DNA of 64,000 bases from Terana coerulea. Lineage: Eukaryota > Basidiomycota > Agaricomycetes > Polyporales > Phanerochaetaceae. The notes beneath the pieces are model-generated. The model did not search any database and had not been told where the DNA came from. It saw only the letters and a program-made list of their open reading frames with translations. The stretch is taken from positions 124,001 to 188,000 of the forward strand of contig JAKOGH010001116.1 in assembly GCA_024811115.1 (NCBI GenBank), given 5' to 3'. Of this stretch, positions 32,110 to 42,815 are shown piece after piece; the first letter of the stretch is position 1, and the number at the start of each line of letters is the position of its first letter. A program made the position numbers and the translations under genes.

Positions 32110-32255
32110 TGTTAGGATCAGAGGTTCTTGCTTTCCTGATCAAGGTCCCCATCAATTATTATTTGGGTTGACCAAAGACGACATAGAAAGCAGCTGAGGT
32201 TATGGATACACGACTACGGGTGCGTTGAAGCACCCCTGACCTATTCTATCTATAC
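32110..32255. repeat. diverged duplicate of the MetRS 3' flank, proximal copy
   Basis: Lies just downstream of the synthetase stop (stop at 32272-32270 on the minus strand) and aligns with 31022-31170 about 1.09 kb away, in the same orientation. Confidence 0.75.
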
Positions 32256-32269
32256 ATGCGTGTACCCGC

Positions 32270-35062
32270 TCAGACTTTACTTAGCTCCGTGAGCTCAAGC
32301 TTCAGCTTCTTTAGTTCCTCGACGGCCTCCGCGACCTCCTTATCCCCCTCAGGCGTCTTCGGCTTCGCCTTGAGCTCACGCACGACCTGGCCCTGAGCAG
32401 CCACCTTCTGCTCCCAAGCCAATACCTCCGCGGACTTGGGCACGTCGCTTGCAGCGGCAGCCACCGCCTTGGCCTGAGCTTTCTTCGCCGCATCCGCTTT
32501 ACGCTTGGACATGCCGGGGACAACATGGGTCGCATCGGCGTTGGGCTCAGCGACTGCCTCGTTGCCGCCAAACTTCGCCCTCCAAACATCTGCCAGCTTC
32601 TCGTCAATCCGCTTGAACAGGTGGTCCGGCTTGCCGATGTGGTGCCCGCCGAGAATGTCGTTGCTGAGAACGTCAGGGACAGCGCGCGGAGGAGCGTTGA
32701 GTTGCTCGAGGATCTGCTCTGATGTCTCGGGCATGAACGGATGGATGAGGGTAGAAAGGACGTAGATGAGGTTGACAGCGCGTGAGACGACTTGCGCGCA
32801 GCGCTTCGGGTTCTCGGCAAGCAACGCCTTGTTGAGGCCGGAGGATTGCAGATACTGGTTTCCACGGGCCGAGACAGCCATGACGGTCTGGAGCCCAAGA
32901 CGAAGCTTTGTGTACTCCATGGCGTCAACGTACTCCTTGATCAGGCCGTTGACCTCTTTGAAGAAGTCGGCGTCTGTCTCATCCTCTGCAGAGTATGGTC
33001 CAGGAGCGTCGCCACTCTCTTCCGGAATTACTCCTTCGTATACTGCGGACACGAACTTCAGTGTCCGATTCACGAAGTTGCCGAAGCTAGTACAAGAAAT
33101 GAGCGCTGCGTTTATTTGCACGGAAGAACGTAGAACTGACTTGTTCAAAAGAACATTGTTGTTGGCTGTGATCTGATGGCATAGATGTCAAAACTTGCAG
33201 AGGGTAGGAGGTGGAATAAACATACGCAATCTGCCCATGAGAACATGGAGTCTGCAGTCTCTGGTCTTGTGGAGATCAGATAGTACCTCCAGACGGACTT
33301 CGGAATGCCGGTCTCCCTCGCGGCAGGACCAAATACGCCGCGGTTCTTGCTCTTCGAGAACTTCCCACCCTCGTAGTTCAGGTACTCTGAGAATAATGTG
33401 AGCGGCTTCACCGAAGCTGAGAGTCACAACACTTGCCTGTTGTGGACAAATGGTGGAGCAAAGTCCAATCGCGACCATCGCCGAGTTGAATGCTAGGGAA
33501 GAAGATGGTGTGGAAGTACACGTTGTCCTTGCCCATGAACTGGAAGAGGCGAACATTTTTCGGGTTGAACCACCATTGCTTCCACTCAGGGGTATAGTTG
33601 GCTGTGATACTGGGGTAGCCGATTGGTGCGTCGAACTGACAATAGTATGGGACATGAGATGCAATCAACGCATGCAACTGATATGAAGACTGACCCAAAC
33701 ATCTAGAGACCAGTCAATGAAATATCACAAAGCAACCAAAGGAAGGGACGTACAGAGAACTTTGCCCTTCATGCTCTGATCCTCGTCTGTATCCTTCACA
33801 GGCACTGGAACACCCCAGGTCAAGTCTCTTGTCACCGGGGCTTGGTCGGAGACCCGCCTTCAGCCGTGAGTCAATAAGTTCTCCGTCGCTGTTGATCACA
33901 GAATTCGGAGACCAGCCGCCCTCCTTATACGACTTCTTCACCCATTCCTCCGTAGCCGGCTGAATAGCGTCCAACTTGACGTACATATGCGCAGAATCAC
34001 GAGCAACGACTTTGTGGTTCTTGTTGACGAGACATCGAGGGTTGATCAAGTCAATCGCATCGAGTGTTTTGGCGCATGAGTCGCACTGGTCGCCCCGAGC
34101 ATCCTACACCGGGGTGTAAACAAGCATCATATGCGCGTACGACACAGACGTACATCAGCGCCGCAGTGAGGGCATGTACCTTCGACGAAGCGATCTGCCA
34201 GGAATCTTTGGATAATGAAGGTCTGAGTATAGCGCAAAGATAGTTGAAAGGGACTAAGCTTACTTCTCACAACCCGTGCAATATGTCTGCGCCTTTGTCT
34301 GCTTCTCCAGGTAGCCGTTCTTGGCCAAGTTCAGGTAAATCTCTTGGGAAATCCTGCCCTGCGGTCAGTAAAAGCAGTCAACCCTTACAGATCAAGATGC
34401 GTACTCGGTGTGAAGAGGGGTTGATGTGCGGCCAAAGTAGTCAAATCTGAAAGGCATTTAGCGCGGCTGCCTCGGGAGAACGTACATGACACGTACGAGA
34501 GTTGGAACCAGTTGTATGTCTCAACATGCAGAGCGTTATACTTGTCGCACAGCTCCTTGGGGGTCAGACCCTCCTTCAAAGCTTGCGTTTCGGTCGCCGT
34601 TCCGTACTCGTCTGTACCACAGACGTAGAGCGTTCTCCGATTCCGGGTACCTATCCTAGGCGATTCAGAGAACTGCTTGAGGAGACATCTCATATATCGA
34701 GCGTACGGTTGTATCTGCGCGACATATGTCAGGTGTAGTGCGATAGGTCGCGCATGCCAGACTCACCTTGCAAAGACATCAGCACTGAGAGTGCTTCCGA
34801 TAATGTTTCCTGATACTGATGAGCCTTCCAACCCCCAGAGCAAGGGTAGGGTACCACTCACCGAGATGGGGGACATTGTTGCAGTACGGAAGTGCAGACG
34901 AGATCAGCACGTTCCGCTCACCCTCGACCGGCAGTCTACATTCCACACTCTCGTCAACTCGGAATCCTTGACTTCCACAGGGCACGCGACCTCGTACATG
35001 GTTTCACCGGGCTTGGGAATATTGCGCAGAACGCCTTCAGCCTCACGGATTTTCTGAGCCAT
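32270..35062 (-). CDS. MES1: cytosolic methionyl-tRNA synthetase
   Basis: Charges tRNA-Met. ATG 35062; the N-terminal segment leads into [21 protein letters not shown], where HLG|N (HIGH motif) is split by an intron, then [32 protein letters not shown] follows, then the zinc-type knuckles GTCPHCG and GDQCDSC, and [11 protein letters not shown]. The KMSKS-like loop is [14 protein letters not shown]. The anticodon-binding helical domain and a Lys/Ala-rich C-terminal tail (to stop 32270) complete it. Two frame breaks have no intron. One C appears to be missing from + strand GTCAAC near 34953-34957. One G is extra in GGGG at 33837-33840, where removal restores [18 protein letters not shown]. As an essential gene it is probably intact in the living fungus. 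Confidence 0.93.
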
Positions 35063-36286
35063 GGTGCTCAAGTATGATTTTCGTCTAGCGTAAGCAGTAG
35101 TATACAGAGGGCGCGTAGAGCCTAGTAAGCGAAGCAGACTGCCGGAGGGAGGAGGGATCCTGCAAGATCGACTGCAAGTAAGTGGGAGGGGAGGTGGGAT
35201 GGGGAAAGTGGGTGAGGAGAGGGGATATAGATCTCTTCAGAAACGCCGAGGGGTCAGTTAGGCGAGAAGAGTCGTGAACGTCCCAGGCCTCGAGAGATGA
35301 GCGGGAAGGAGTCAGTAGCGAAATTTCAGAGTGGAATTAGCATCGGGTCTCGGACCTGATTGGCCCTACTGTCTGGTTAAGGCTTATTTGGCGCTCGCAC
35401 ATCTCCTGCAGGAAATCCCAAGAAAATTCCTAAGAAATTCATTGGAATATTTGAATCAACACAATACTCACGTTAATTGGAAACGTAGGGAGAAATGGCA
35501 CAGGGAGAGGTAAATAGGATGGGTTATCGCAATTCCTAAGCAGGAAAACCGGGAGCAACCACATGGGCTTGACGTGCTCCAGATCTCCAGAGTCTCGTCT
35601 GAGATATCGAGGTGGGCCTTAACCAACTCCTGGTGGTGTTAAAGTCAACCACTGGCTGAGACACAGTCTGCCTCGCCAGTCCCGATTCAAAGTAGCTGGT
35701 CACCGTCATGGCGAAAGATAGTATGAAGGCACTTTAGGTGCGCGACGCGGAATACGCGGGTTTGCCCAAAGGTTCACCTCCGAAGGAGTCCAGCATCTAC
35801 TAAGCATGGTAAAGCAGAAACAACTAGTATTGCGTAGCAATGGTAAGTACAGCGTTGGTGGAAGACAAGAGCATATGCGATGTGAGAACAGCGTACAATG
35901 CAGGATGCTGATACAGCAGAGAAGCAAGAATTGAGCCCTATCCATGTGATAGTAAGTACTAGTAGTGGTAGAAAAGCACTGAGCGTCGTTTCGAGTGATA
36001 CAAAGCGTTGAAATGTGGGAAGATTGGAGAATAAATGGTGGTATGTTACGATAGGGTAGAGCGTTATTGCTGGATTTGGATGGAGTAGGAGAAGCGAGTT
36101 TGAGAGGGCGAATGATGTTGCATAGATGGAGAGCCGGGATATTGACAGCGTCGCGAGATATCGACAACAGGACGTATGTTCAAGCGGGACGGTGCGAATT
36201 GCAGGAGAGCGGGAGGGGTGTGATAACTTTGTGTCGTCGATAACTTCATGGTCGTGTAGTCGTATAACGTCGTAATATTTGTTGAT
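35063..36286. other. intergenic, MetRS promoter and forkhead 3' flank
   Basis: 1.2 kb without a supported gene. 35700-36250 probably includes forkhead 3' UTR. Purine-rich AGGAGGGAGG-type tracts at about 35145-35225 lie just upstream of the MetRS start. Confidence 0.45.
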
Positions 36287-38850
36287 TTAGCCAGAGGACT
36301 CCGAGTCAGTCGGGAATCGGCCCGTTGAGGGATACGCCATACCCCGCGAGTCGGTGTACTCCCGCCGGGCACTCGTACGCGTCGAGCGCCGCGTAGGTTC
36401 GCGCGGCACGGCGCGGGCATTCGACACCGGGGCGCGCGACGACGACGCCTGGGAGCGGGCCGGGGATGTCGAACGACGCCGGCGCACCGCCCATGAGGCC
36501 CAGCATGTTGCTCGGCGGCAGGCCGGGCGCGGGGCGCTGCAGCTGCGCGCCGCCCGGCGTCGACGCGAGGTACGGCTGCCAGTGCCCCCCGAACGCGGCG
36601 GGCGCGCCGAACGCCGGCTGCCCGAACGCGGGCTGCCCAAACGCGGCGGGCGCCGGGCCGAACATGGCGTTGTGCGGTAAGGGCGGCGCCGGCGAGGGCG
36701 AGCGGCTCGGCTCGTGCGCGCGGGCGCCGCGCGCTCTGCCGGATGTCGACGGGCGGGAGGTACGGCGAGGACGTGCGGCGGTTCGGGCGCGGCGGGCGGG
36801 CGCGACCCTCGCCGACGACGTGGCCCGGCGCGGGGTCGCGCAGGAGCGGGTCGATGTGCGCGTCGTCCAGGCGTGCGGCGATGCTCGACGCACGCGACGT
36901 CGGGCGGGCGATCTCGGGCGAGTTGCGCGTCGAGTCCGGGACGGCGACGGGGGTCTGCGCAGGGGTGTTGATCAGGAAGAGGAGGCTGCCCCGCGTCCGC
37001 TGCGCACCCGGTGCAAAGGGTATGCCACCGACCGGCGGGGTCCTGGCAGATCTGTTGTCGAGCATGGCGGGAGCATAGGGGAGACCGACGGGCGGAGGCA
37101 TGCCCTGCTGCTCGTCGTCATCTGAGTATTCGCTGAAGTCACCACGCTGCCGAGCAGATTCCTGCTCTGCAAGAGTGCGGAGCTCCGTCTTGGTCGGCTT
37201 TTTCTTCCGTTTCCGCTCGCGCTTGTTGCCTTCGCCCTGCGAATAGTCAACAACCCAAAAGCTGCCTTTGCCTGGCTCAGTGATGGGACGAGGCACACGC
37301 CGGAAAACACTTGTTGAGCGATAGATTGTGCCGGATGGAGCCCTAGAGGTACATTAGCATCAGAGGCTGTCGTATAGCTCAACGTATGATGCGACGCACC
37401 TGCCAGGCCTTGTCTTCAGAATTATCTCTGAACCACTGGAACCGGTTCTCGAGAGCAGCATATATCTCCTGCAACGTGAGACGCTTGTTGGGACTACCAT
37501 AGATTGCGAGCTTGATGAGCGTCGGGTATGGATAGCCTGGCTTTCTCGCCTGAGGGTGGGTCAACCAGGGAGTTCAAGCTCACTTCATCCTCCGGACCGA
37601 ACCCTAGGAGCTCGCGAAGCGCAGGCTCGGGATCAGGGATGTTGGGAAACTCGGTTCCTTCGAGCGCCACGCGATCGCTGACTGGAGGAGGGGGAGAGGG
37701 ACTACGCGGGCTGGGGGCTTCCTCAGGCTCAGGTGGAGGTGGCGTACGCAGACGTTGAACCTGTCTCCGCGATGAACCTGATGTCGGTGCCGACTGTGAA
37801 GCAGTAGACGAAGTCTGCTGTATCTGAGGGGCTGAAGACGGCCCCGTACCCTTGTGGCGCGTGCTGCGGCGGACGGGATTTTCGGGCGGGGGCGCATTGG
37901 CCAGCGCAGCGGGGAGACGTCCATCCGCACGCTGCGGACGTGCGGGAAGTCGTTCGGCGTCGTGTCCGGCCCAGGATACTTGTGCGTGCGCGCGCGATAG
38001 TAGGAGCGGCCGCCGGGCGCGGCGGACGACTCGACGCGCGTGTGCTCGAGGCCAATGCGCCGCCCGCTCTTGTCGTACGCGGGGTATCGGTTCGCAGCGC
38101 TGTCGGGCGAGTACGACGCAGTCGCCTGCGGTGTCGGCGGCGGGATGTAGGGCTCGTCGATGGTCATGGCGGACGGGGACCGTCGCCTGCGTGCACTCAT
38201 ACCACTCGAATCCTCCTCCTCTGTCTCGCTCCCCTCCTCTGCCTCACTTCCGGCATATGGCGCGTGCGCCCGACGGGAGTGGCCCCTTTCGTCCTCTTCC
38301 TCATGGGCTGCAGGGTTGCGTGCACGAGTGGCTCTCTGCCGGGGGTTATCCTGCCATAGCGCTTCAGCAATCTGAAATCGCGAGTTATAGACGCCATAAA
38401 AGTACAAACCCGTTGTCTGGGAGGTTCGAAACGAGCTGCAGAGACGGCAGGGACGAAGGAGCGTCCGGTGTGGCCCTGTGTGCGCAGGGCGTCGTCGACG
38501 GGATCGAAACGCGTAGGGATGAAGCCTGGAGGAGGGCCGCCCGGGCTCTGAGGCGCGAAGTAGGGGGTGTTGAGCAGCACGGGATCGATGGGTATGTCAT
38601 GTCGCCGTCTCGCGGTCGAGGATGGGAAACCAGGGGCGTTTTGGACGTGGCGGCGCGGCTGTGAGGGTGGTGGGATGAACGGTTCGTCTCCCATCGCTTC
38701 GTCCTCGCCATCAGAAGAAGCAGACTCGGGAGGCCAGCGTTCAACATGGTGGCCACGCCTCTCCGGCCGGCGATTCGAGTGCGACGCGCGAGTGGGGGTG
38801 GTGTCGTTGGGGAGAGCGGGGGCTCGTTGAGCGGCACGACGCGTAGCCAT
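36287..38850 (-). CDS. forkhead (winged-helix) transcription factor
   Basis: ATG 38850 gives MATRRAAQRAPALPNDTTPT and a long disordered, Arg/Pro-rich N-terminal half. The forkhead domain (about 37560-37220) reads YPYPTLIKLAIYGSPNKRLT, LQEIYAALENRFQWF, SIRHNLSLNKCF, RRVPRPITEPGKGSFWVVD, then a KRERKRKKK basic wing. This is a sequence-specific nuclear regulator; targets are unknown. A Gly/Ala/Pro-rich C-terminal region has the repeat AFGQPAFGQPAFG. Several frame slips without introns are inferred. An extra base lies in TTT at 37543-37545 (EKPGYPYPTL restored) and another in AAAA at 37304-37307 (CFRRVPRPI restored). Others are likely near 37990 and 36725 in GC runs. The C-terminus is ambiguous: stops at 36306 or 36287 depending on frame. 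Confidence 0.85.
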
Positions 38851-40316
38851 GTATGGGTACGGGCGGGTGAGGACCCACAGTGCCAAATCGGACGGTCACA
38901 GACTGACAAAAGTGAGCACCGGACGGTGTGCCGGAGGTGGGAACCGTTTGAAGACATGAACGGCACTCAACTATTTGTATGGTTCTGTGGGTCCACATAC
39001 AAATCCCAAATGCAGCCACAGAGACGCTGCGTCGCCGGGGACTGCAGCGAGAGCCTCTGCCATCACCACGACGAGCGAGGGCAAGGCTTTGTCTCTGCCC
39101 CTGGCATTTACTGCAAAAACGAGCGGGAGGTCATGCTGCATGCGGGCTCGTAGAGGCCAACAAAGCAGTCTTAAGAACCTGTAGCGCTCGAGCGCCGTGG
39201 CGCAGCTTGGACTTGGCCTACAAACGAGTGGTGAGCACGGCGCGACACTCCGGGACTTACAATGCACTGAGCGTACGGCATGTGCAGGCGAGCCCTCGGT
39301 TTTCTGAGCGACGGCCGAGTTATGGAGAGGTGCGCGGAAGCATTTCTGCATTCGGAAGCTGGTTGGGTTACGGCGTCACCCGACGCCCCCAGCGACGCGC
39401 GATTGGATCTCTGGCCAGGACAATACCCCTCGGTGACCGCCACTTGCACACGCTCGTATATTGTCCACAATATCAGCGTTTTAAATGCCGTGTGTCTCTG
39501 TGGGCCGCCGTGAGTGCATGCTATGTCCACTCGGAGACGCGCTTTCCTCTCGTTCGCCACCCCGACAGCAATCGGTCTCCCTTGCGCCCTCGCCAACATT
39601 GCTACCAAAACCACCCTAACACGAGGCATGTTTGCTTTCTTTTCCCCATTTTCAAAGCCCCCACTTTCGTCTTTTCCTGCCCAAGCAAAGCACGCTTCGT
39701 TGTCCTCGATGCAGGTCAACTGATGCTCGCACTCCGGAGACCACCCCGACACGTCGTCCCAATTGCAACGGCGTTCAAAGTGACTTGTACATCGCTTATG
39801 CCTTGCTTAGTACCTTGCGTCATTGCAGAGACTCAAGTAATGGTTCCTTCAGGTATCAAGCCATGCTCTTATCTCAAAGGCTCACGACTCATCGGATGCA
39901 TCGCAGAGCAGTACTGGCTCCCGATTTTCCCGATTTAATGGAGATCCCGAAGTTTCATTTCGCTGTGAGAAGGCCAAAGCGGATGGCACGGTGCTCTCCA
40001 TATGTCCCAGATTCTCCGGCCGCATGGTCTGTGATAATGCAACTTGTGCCGCGGCGGATCCTATGAAGGCCGTCGCCACCGGTCGCCACGGTGAACAAGC
40101 ACACAAAGCATTTGCTCTTCTGGTGTGCTTTGCGAAAGCATGCTTTCTTCTACCCTGTATCACACGACTCCTGTAATAGAAACTTTAACTTCGTGTATGC
40201 CCAGGGCAGTAAACATAATAATTCCGAGATTGCAAGCCACCGAGACGTTATCACGAGGTGTCTGAGGAGCAGGTGGCACACAGCCCATTGACATACTGCT
40301 CATACTCAAACGGATT
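38851..40316. other. intergenic, forkhead upstream region
   Basis: About 1.5 kb upstream of the forkhead start. The only notable feature is a 319-codon open frame on the + strand (38979-39938) with no recognisable domain and Cys/Arg-rich composition. I do not annotate it as a gene. Nothing else seen. Confidence 0.45.
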
Positions 40317-41459
40317 TCATTGTAATAAATACGGACGTGCCTCCCAGAAGGCATTCTCGATAATGTCACAATGTAATAACTGAACCGAAGTGCGGACTTT
40401 TGCCTTCTTTCCTTTGGAGCCTCCTGATGCTTTAGTCTTAGCATTGGGGCCGCATTCCGCGGTGGTATCAGGCTCATTGGCACCGTTTACTGCGTTTGAG
40501 AGTTCCGCTGATGTCTCGGAAACTGGTTCCACGATCTGCAAATACACTGAAAAAACGGAGTGGCGCTCCAGAGGAGGTAACGGACCTGTTCTCTCACGAG
40601 GACGCTGCCCTTTTAAATCGCTCAGGTAACTGGTTGTAATTGATTCCAAAGCGTGTGAACAGTATTTCATGCTTCTGCTTAGATACCGTTCCCTGAGGAC
40701 GAAAGTCAGAGCATGTATTTATTGTACAAGACAGGCAGACTCACGCGAAGAGTTGCATGCGCCTGGGTGGTGCTCTCCCCGCCCTGTTGGACAAGTGCCC
40801 AAAAGACGGTATTATACAAGTTGTTAATGTGCGCTGTTCGGTCATGCTTAGCTAAATTAAGAGAAGAAATCTCCTCTATAGAGTAGATGCAAGCTCACTG
40901 TCGGCTTGCCTCCATGCAAAGTAGTCTCGTACTTCTTGTGCCGAGGGGTACAGTACGATACGGCCGTCAAAGGAGGGCGGGTATTTCAGAGGAGTGTCCG
41001 TAAGATGATTAGGCCAGTTCAGCACGTATGAAGACGTGAAGAGAGATGTGATCGTCGTCACTATTTTTGCTTGACGTCGATTGAATACCGATGTCGATCT
41101 TCGAAAGAAAAAAACTGCAGCAGGCTTCCAGCTTTAGCTAGCTCTTACAAGGATTACGGGACTTGGCACTTGCCTATACTCATCCGACTCTCCAAACGCC
41201 AAAACAATATCCTTGAACTCGTTCATGACATCCCTGGCGGCATGGTCCATAAGCTGCAGAGCACGCTCATCATTCGGCTTCATAAAATTATGTTCCTGAG
41301 ACAACCTTTTCTACTCAGCTTCCAGCCACATCACATCAAACGTTCGAGCACATACCGATGGAAGGCGTGGCCGTCAATCCGGACCAGGATGTACGTCCCG
41401 GGTAAGAGCGTGTCGGGCAATTCAAATGTCTTGACGTAGGCATACTTCGTGCCCGCCAT
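40317..41459 (-). CDS. THG1: tRNA-His guanylyltransferase
   Basis: Adds the 5' G(-1) to tRNA-His by 3'-5' polymerisation. ATG 41459 encodes [20 protein letters not shown] and [12 protein letters not shown], with the metal-binding Asp. Next exons: [33 protein letters not shown] (second metal-ligand region), [20 protein letters not shown]. Then come [65 protein letters not shown], and the C-terminal [16 protein letters not shown]. Every family block is present. A Ser/Lys-rich insert of about 50 residues sits between VVEP and the last helix, longer than in yeast. Divergent to the gene at 41743, with 283 bp between ATGs. Confidence 0.93.
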
Positions 41460-41742
41460 TTGTTGAGCCTTTCCACCACCTGAATCAACACGCCGCCGCC
41501 GTCTCCTCTGTAAGATATGACTCGCCTCTGCACCGCTGGCGCCGACGTGGATGTGTTAGGCTTCACAGGACGAGTCACTCCAGCACCCCAAATATGGAAA
41601 CCCTCGAGATAGCGCCTCGCGGTCGCCTGCCGTCTCATTTCCCGCTCTCCTGCTAAGAACTACTCCGCTCCGACTCTCTCCCACCAACCACCACCACCGC
41701 GCCCCGACACCTTCAAGCACTTCATCTACGGCGCACGCTAGC

Positions 41743-42489
41743 ATGAGCACGGACACATACCCAGAGTACTTCCGCCGCCGGCCCATCGGCCGCGCGCCGT
41801 CGCCGCCGACGTGGGCGTGCTACGAGCAGATCCCGTACGACGACGACTACAGCGACAGCGGCTCCGACGGCGGCTCGTGCTCGGAGGACGAGGACGACTA
41901 CCGACGCGGCGGCGCGCCCGCCGCGGGGAGCAGCGAGTCCGAGGGCGAGGCGCCGCCGCGGCGCGAGCGCGCGCAGGACGGCGACATGGAGATCGATGAG
42001 GCCGATGAGGCCGTCGCGGCGGACGAGCTCGCGGAGCAGTACAAGAAGGACGTCAAGGGCAAGCAGCGCGCCGTCGAGCCCGAGCCCGAGAGCCCCAAGC
42101 GGCACGCTCACCACCACCCCCGAAGAAGCGGCGCCAGCCTGTCTACACCCTCCGCCCTATCTTGACGATTCAGCGGAGCCAGGGGTTCGTCTGGAATCAG
42201 GTATGTGGCAGCCACGGTATCCGTCGGAATGCATGCTGAGCGGTGCTGCAGGACTTATTCGTGCCTCCGTACATTAAAGACCGATGTTCGTCCGTTCATT
42301 ATCCTCTTAATCACTCACGCTCACGAATACGCTTGGTCGCTGACAGACGTAGCCTCAATGTCGCCACCAAACAAGTCGGGATTCATGCCCTCCTCGTTCT
42401 CGTCCGTGAACTCGTCCATGACGGACTATGAAGTTGAAGTGGTCGAGATCCGTGTGAAAGAGGGCGAGCTCAAGGACATCATCCCCTAA
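41743..42489 (+). CDS. conserved basidiomycete protein of unknown function
   Basis: Exons 41743-42200, 42252-42285 and 42347-42489. The N-terminus is MSTDTYPEYFRRRPIGRAPS followed by a very acidic, Ser-rich region (YDDDYSDSGSDGG) and a basic KGKQRAVEPEPESPKR. The conserved part is YTLRPILTIQRSQGFVWNQ, DLFVPPYIKDR|YVASMSPP, then SMTDYEVEVVEIRVKEGELK. I recall this arrangement in other mushroom genomes but know no function. The poly-C run at 42117-42121 appears one base short: with one more C the sequence reads HPPKKRRQPVY and joins the conserved block in frame. The acidic region plus KKRR suggests a nuclear protein. Confidence 0.7.
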
Positions 42490-42815
42490 CTCCCGCAATA
42501 TTGCGTCGTGTACTACCATCCCATTCCTCCCAGCTATCACTTTCGGTATCACTATTCACCCTTCCCCATTGGTTCTTATCGTTCAGGAGCCGATGCTACG
42601 TCTTGTTACCCCATCCAGCTCATGTTCGTCGTGTCCAGTTGTCTAGACATCCCACTTAGTCTCTAGGATCGCTTTGAGTGGCATCCCCACTTCCCAGTGT
42701 ACTATCACCCTCATCCCGGTTCTCCTCTCCCGTAGCTGTAGTAGTAGCACGTCCCGTAGATACAAGATACAACAATCGCAAAGACATTGAATATTTTACA
42801 ACACCCCACACCAAC
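42490..42815. other. convergent 3' flanks
   Basis: Between the unknown gene (+) and UBP8 (-). No feature recognised. Confidence 0.5.

Larger units (their letters stand above)
30870..32269. other. 1.4-kb intergenic region with a diverged duplication
   Basis: No convincing gene. It contains two related segments, 31022-31170 and 32110-32255, annotated separately. The DNA between them (31171-32109) shows no coding or RNA signal. Confidence 0.5.

Noticed and set aside
36354..37125. Long plus-strand frames opposite the forkhead gene
   Set aside because: GC-rich antisense frames; the minus strand carries the conserved forkhead domain and its Pro/Ala-rich tail.
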